From assembly GCA_023548195.1 (NCBI GenBank), contig JAJHZJ010000008.1:6514215-6578214 (forward strand): a DNA stretch of 64,000 nt, given 5' to 3'. Each line of letters starts with the position of its first letter. Position 1 is the first letter of the stretch. Shown piece after piece: positions 61,441-64,000 of the stretch. The translations under genes were made by a program, and so were the position numbers. The notes beneath the pieces are model-generated. The model was not told the DNA's origin, made no database searches, and saw only the letters and a program-made list of their open reading frames with translations. This DNA is from Bettongia penicillata ogilbyi. Taxonomy: Eukaryota; Chordata; Mammalia; Diprotodontia; Potoroidae.

Positions 61441-63216
61441 TGTGTTAGCCTTTCTTCCATCTTTTGAAAAATGGAATTTTCATTAAGGCTAATAAGGAAT
61501 CTCTTCCAACAAAGCTATTGGAGTTTCACAGGTGGTTAAGCTAACCTAGCACTAGCACATCAAGTTTTTGTTATCACTTGCCTACACTTGTTTGTAATTT
61601 CTACCTTCTGGATAATACTTGGTGTCTAGTATAGGCTCATCATAATATAATTTTTATTTCTCTTCTCCATGGATCCTTACCTAATGTTTTTCCATCCTCT
61701 TCATCTTATAGGTTATCATAAATGATTATCTCTGCGAGTGAAATATTATTACACTGACCATTTTGGTCAGTTATTTTCCATTTGGATAAGATCTATCCTG
61801 TGCTCATATTCTAGTCATGAATTATATTTTCCCCACTGACCCTGACAAATCTCAGTAATACCTATGAGGTCAAATTTATCAAAATTTAAGAGATCCCTTG
61901 CTTATTTTGTTTACTACTCACACTTGATCCATGTATCAAGTATGCATATGCAGACATGAGAGGCCATATGTCTTTTATTTTTCCCTCCTTGGATAGTTAT
62001 TGTTTCCTATAAATTACTGGCTTTCTTCACTGGTCAGAGAGACATATAGATAAAGGGCCATGTATCTCTGTCTATGACAAATAAAGCAGGTGGATCAGTC
62101 ATGTAGTGAGATTAAAGGATAAATTTATAGTCAGCCTACTTGCTTCAGACAATATCAAGGGAGATCAAGATAAAAATATTTTGTAAGTTGGATGACCCTA
62201 TCCTGAAAAAGATGTAAGATCAAGACCAAACTGACTTAAGAGGAAAAGTCTTAGATTGTTTTTGATCTGTTTTATACCATTAGAGAAAATGCCAACAGTG
62301 TTGAGAGTTCCCAGCATTGAATGTTGCAATAAATTGATACACTCTACTTTCAGCATAAAGATTAGACTCAGTTAGACTCCCATTTCAAGTCTCTGGGCAA
62401 ATACACATTTCATCAGCCCCCATTAGCTATATTCCTTCCACAGTCAAGATCCATTGACATCTTAAATCATGGCCCCCAAATCTTTCTCAGACACCATCTT
62501 CCTAAACACTGAATCACATTGGAAATCTGCTTCTCTTCTGAAACCCCTCATGTTCCACTGGATGCAGGGATCAGATTTCCATCCATTTCCCAAGTTTTCC
62601 ATTCCCTTCCCTAGGACTTTGGAAGCCTTATTGGTTCTTTGTAGATTTCTTCTGGTGGAATCATTTACAATCACATCAATCACCAGAAGTGCTCATAGAG
62701 AGGGTCATCAGATGTTGGACATCTTTCTTCTCAGCTACCTTCTCCTTGTTAAGCTATCCCTTTCTCCTCTAGTGACGTATGCTGAACATGCTGTAGCCAT
62801 CACTTGGTCTTTGTAGAGCCTTTAGTACCTTGGAGAAGTAGCACTGGCTTCTTAGGTTGCCTCAGTGGATTCCTGAACACTAACGGAACTCAGCCTTGAT
62901 GCTCCAGGTCCTTGAGTCATGAACTAGTGGTGGTTCTTTTCCTCTTTATAATATTTGTCATTTCACAGAGAGATAGCATACCCACTAAACAGAGAAACAA
63001 GAGATTGCCTCATCACCTCTTGGACTTCTATGATACCAAGTTAGCCTTTTTCTTGCCCCTCTTGTTAAGTACTTGGCTTGCCCACTTCTATGAGTTGTTT
63101 CAACTTATCTCAATGACATGCTGATTATCATCCTCTTAATGCCCACCCTAGGTTGGTTTCCCTAGAATTGCCTTCCAGTGGACCTGATCTAATATCACCC
63201 CCAAACTAACCTACTG
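61441..63216. other. Unassigned DNA, 1.8 kb
   Basis: The longest stretch without a repeat I can name. Opposed frames at 62462-62816 (115 codons plus, 73 minus) show no recognised domain. It may hold an old element unknown to me or unique DNA. Confidence 0.35.
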
Positions 63217-63217
63217 A

Positions 63218-63705
63218 AGAAGGCAGCTAGTGGGCAAAATGCTGGAATTGGAGTCAGGAAGGCCTGAGTTCAAATCCTGTCTCAGTCATTTTCTATCTGT
63301 GCAACCCTAGGCAAATCACTTAAACCCTACAACCTCAGTTTCTTTATTTGTACAATGAACACAATAGTAGCATCTACCTCATAGGGCTATGCCATTGTTT
63401 GGATGTTTTTCAGTCTTGTTCAACTCTTTATGACCCACATTGGGGTTTTCTTGGCAAAGATATGTAGTAGTTTATCATTTCCTTCTCCAGCTCATTTTAC
63501 AGATGAGGAGACTGAGGCAGACAGTGTTAAGTGACTTGTCCAGGGTCACACATTTGAAATCAGGAAAAGGAGTCTTCCAGGTCTGAAACTCCATCCACTG
63601 TGTCACCTAGCAGGATTATCATGAGGATCATATAACATAACAAATGCAAAGCATTTTTGCAAACTTTAAATTACCGTATAAATGCTCGCTGTTGTTGTCA
63701 TTATA
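63218..63705 (+). mobile_element. MIR-type SINE split by SINE-A
   Basis: Left piece GGAAGGCCTGAGTTCAAATC to AGCATCTACCTCATAGGGCT; right piece GGATTATCATGAGGATCATA to CAAATGCAAAGCATTTTTGC. Confidence 0.8.
63387..63612 (-). mobile_element. SINE-A, antisense, nested
   Basis: CACATTGGGGTTTTCTTGGC, CATTTTACAGATGAGGAGAC, GTGACTTGTCCAGGGTCACA and CATCCACTGTGTCACCTAGC. Confidence 0.88.
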
Positions 63706-64000
63706 AATGAATCCCAGCAACTCAAGACCTTGTATTGTGGTTGACCTTTTGATGTCATAGGGAGCTAATCTCTCAAATAATCCTTGATCATTCCATCTGG
63801 GAAGCCCTAAATCCTCATTCCAGGCATGCCCAGGCTGTCCAGGGCAGCATTCCATAGATTCACTCCTCTGCAAGTGATTTCCTTGAAAACAAAACCTATT
63901 AGGAAAATGGATGAATTTGGAATAGAAAAATCAGTTGCTCATTTTACAGTAAAATTCGAGTCTCTTAAAGAGGGAATGTGAACTTCCTCTTACATTTGAG
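63706..64000. other. Unassigned DNA to window end
   Basis: Nothing recognised; the 81-codon minus frame at 63628-63873 begins in unique DNA and runs into the SINE. Confidence 0.45.

Noticed and set aside
62462..62816. Opposed 115- and 73-codon frames
   Set aside because: No recognised domain in either; mutual shadows, no start context that favours one.
1..64000. CRISPR array, operon, prophage or plasmid features
   Set aside because: Sequence is vertebrate throughout. The periodic repeats present are microsatellites or simple tandem duplications without spacers.
1..64000. Endogenous retrovirus
   Set aside because: No gag, pol or env text and no paired LTRs were recognised; reverse-transcriptase relics belong to L1, L2, RTE and CR1 LINEs.

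Overview
This window is intergenic (or deep intronic) mammalian DNA, almost certainly from a marsupial. The evidence is the repeat repertoire: tRNA-headed CORE-SINEs beginning near GCAGCTAGGTGGYRCAGTGG, SINEs that carry RTE-type 3' tails, half-L1-like L1 derivatives, and many L2, MIR-type and CR1 relics. Base composition is AT-rich and CpG-poor. An opossum such as Monodelphis would fit, but the sequence alone does not fix the species. I found no intact protein-coding gene, no functional RNA gene and no prokaryotic feature. Every longer open frame is a relic of a retrotransposon ORF, a simple-repeat translation, or an unsupported chance frame.

Labels used here. SINE-A: tRNA/CORE head, tail CCCCAAATGGGGTCATGAAG then AGTC...AACAACAA, matching the 3' end of an RTE LINE. 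SINE-B: the same kind of head plus a unique middle, tail CAAGAATGAAGGACAAA, matching the 3' end of a second LINE. SINE-C: MIR-like body with a 3' part near GGTGCTGACCTGCATTGGTA. SINE-D: short head ending GTGCCTCAACAAAA plus poly-A, L1-style. MIR-type: CORE-SINEs ending in L2-like or GGTTGGACTAGATGA-like 3' parts. Family names come from memory, not a database search; most boundaries are good to about 10-30 bases.

Layout. 0-5 kb: one SINE-A, then a 3.2-kb half-L1-like element with 5' UTR, broken ORF1 and an ORF2-derived 3' end. 5-15 kb: MIR-type SINEs, an RTE 5' relic, L2 3' ends and microsatellites. 15-20 kb: antisense L1 3' end and an L2 with a reverse-transcriptase relic. 20-26 kb: a hAT-like element inside a SINE, then an RTE relic split by an L2 and abutting an L1 relic. 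26-32 kb: a young SINE-D with target duplications, L1, CR1 and L2 relics. 32.9-34.5 kb: an L2 interrupted by the 3' ends of two different LINEs, each matching one of the SINE tails. 35-40 kb: CR1 with an AT-rich block, an L1 relic, and a SINE-D split by an unidentified insert. 40-50 kb: single-copy-looking DNA, nested SINEs and a decayed 7SL RNA pseudogene. 50-58 kb: a three-level nest, CR1, SINE-B, L2, a large TTCC tract and two diverged local duplications. 58-64 kb: a long antisense CR1 relic with two insertions, unassigned DNA and a last nested SINE-A.

No genes act together here. What the window offers is relative insertion chronology from the nests, internal evidence for SINE-LINE tail sharing, and a few unique stretches that could be conserved regulatory DNA. 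I did not find a previously undescribed functional system.
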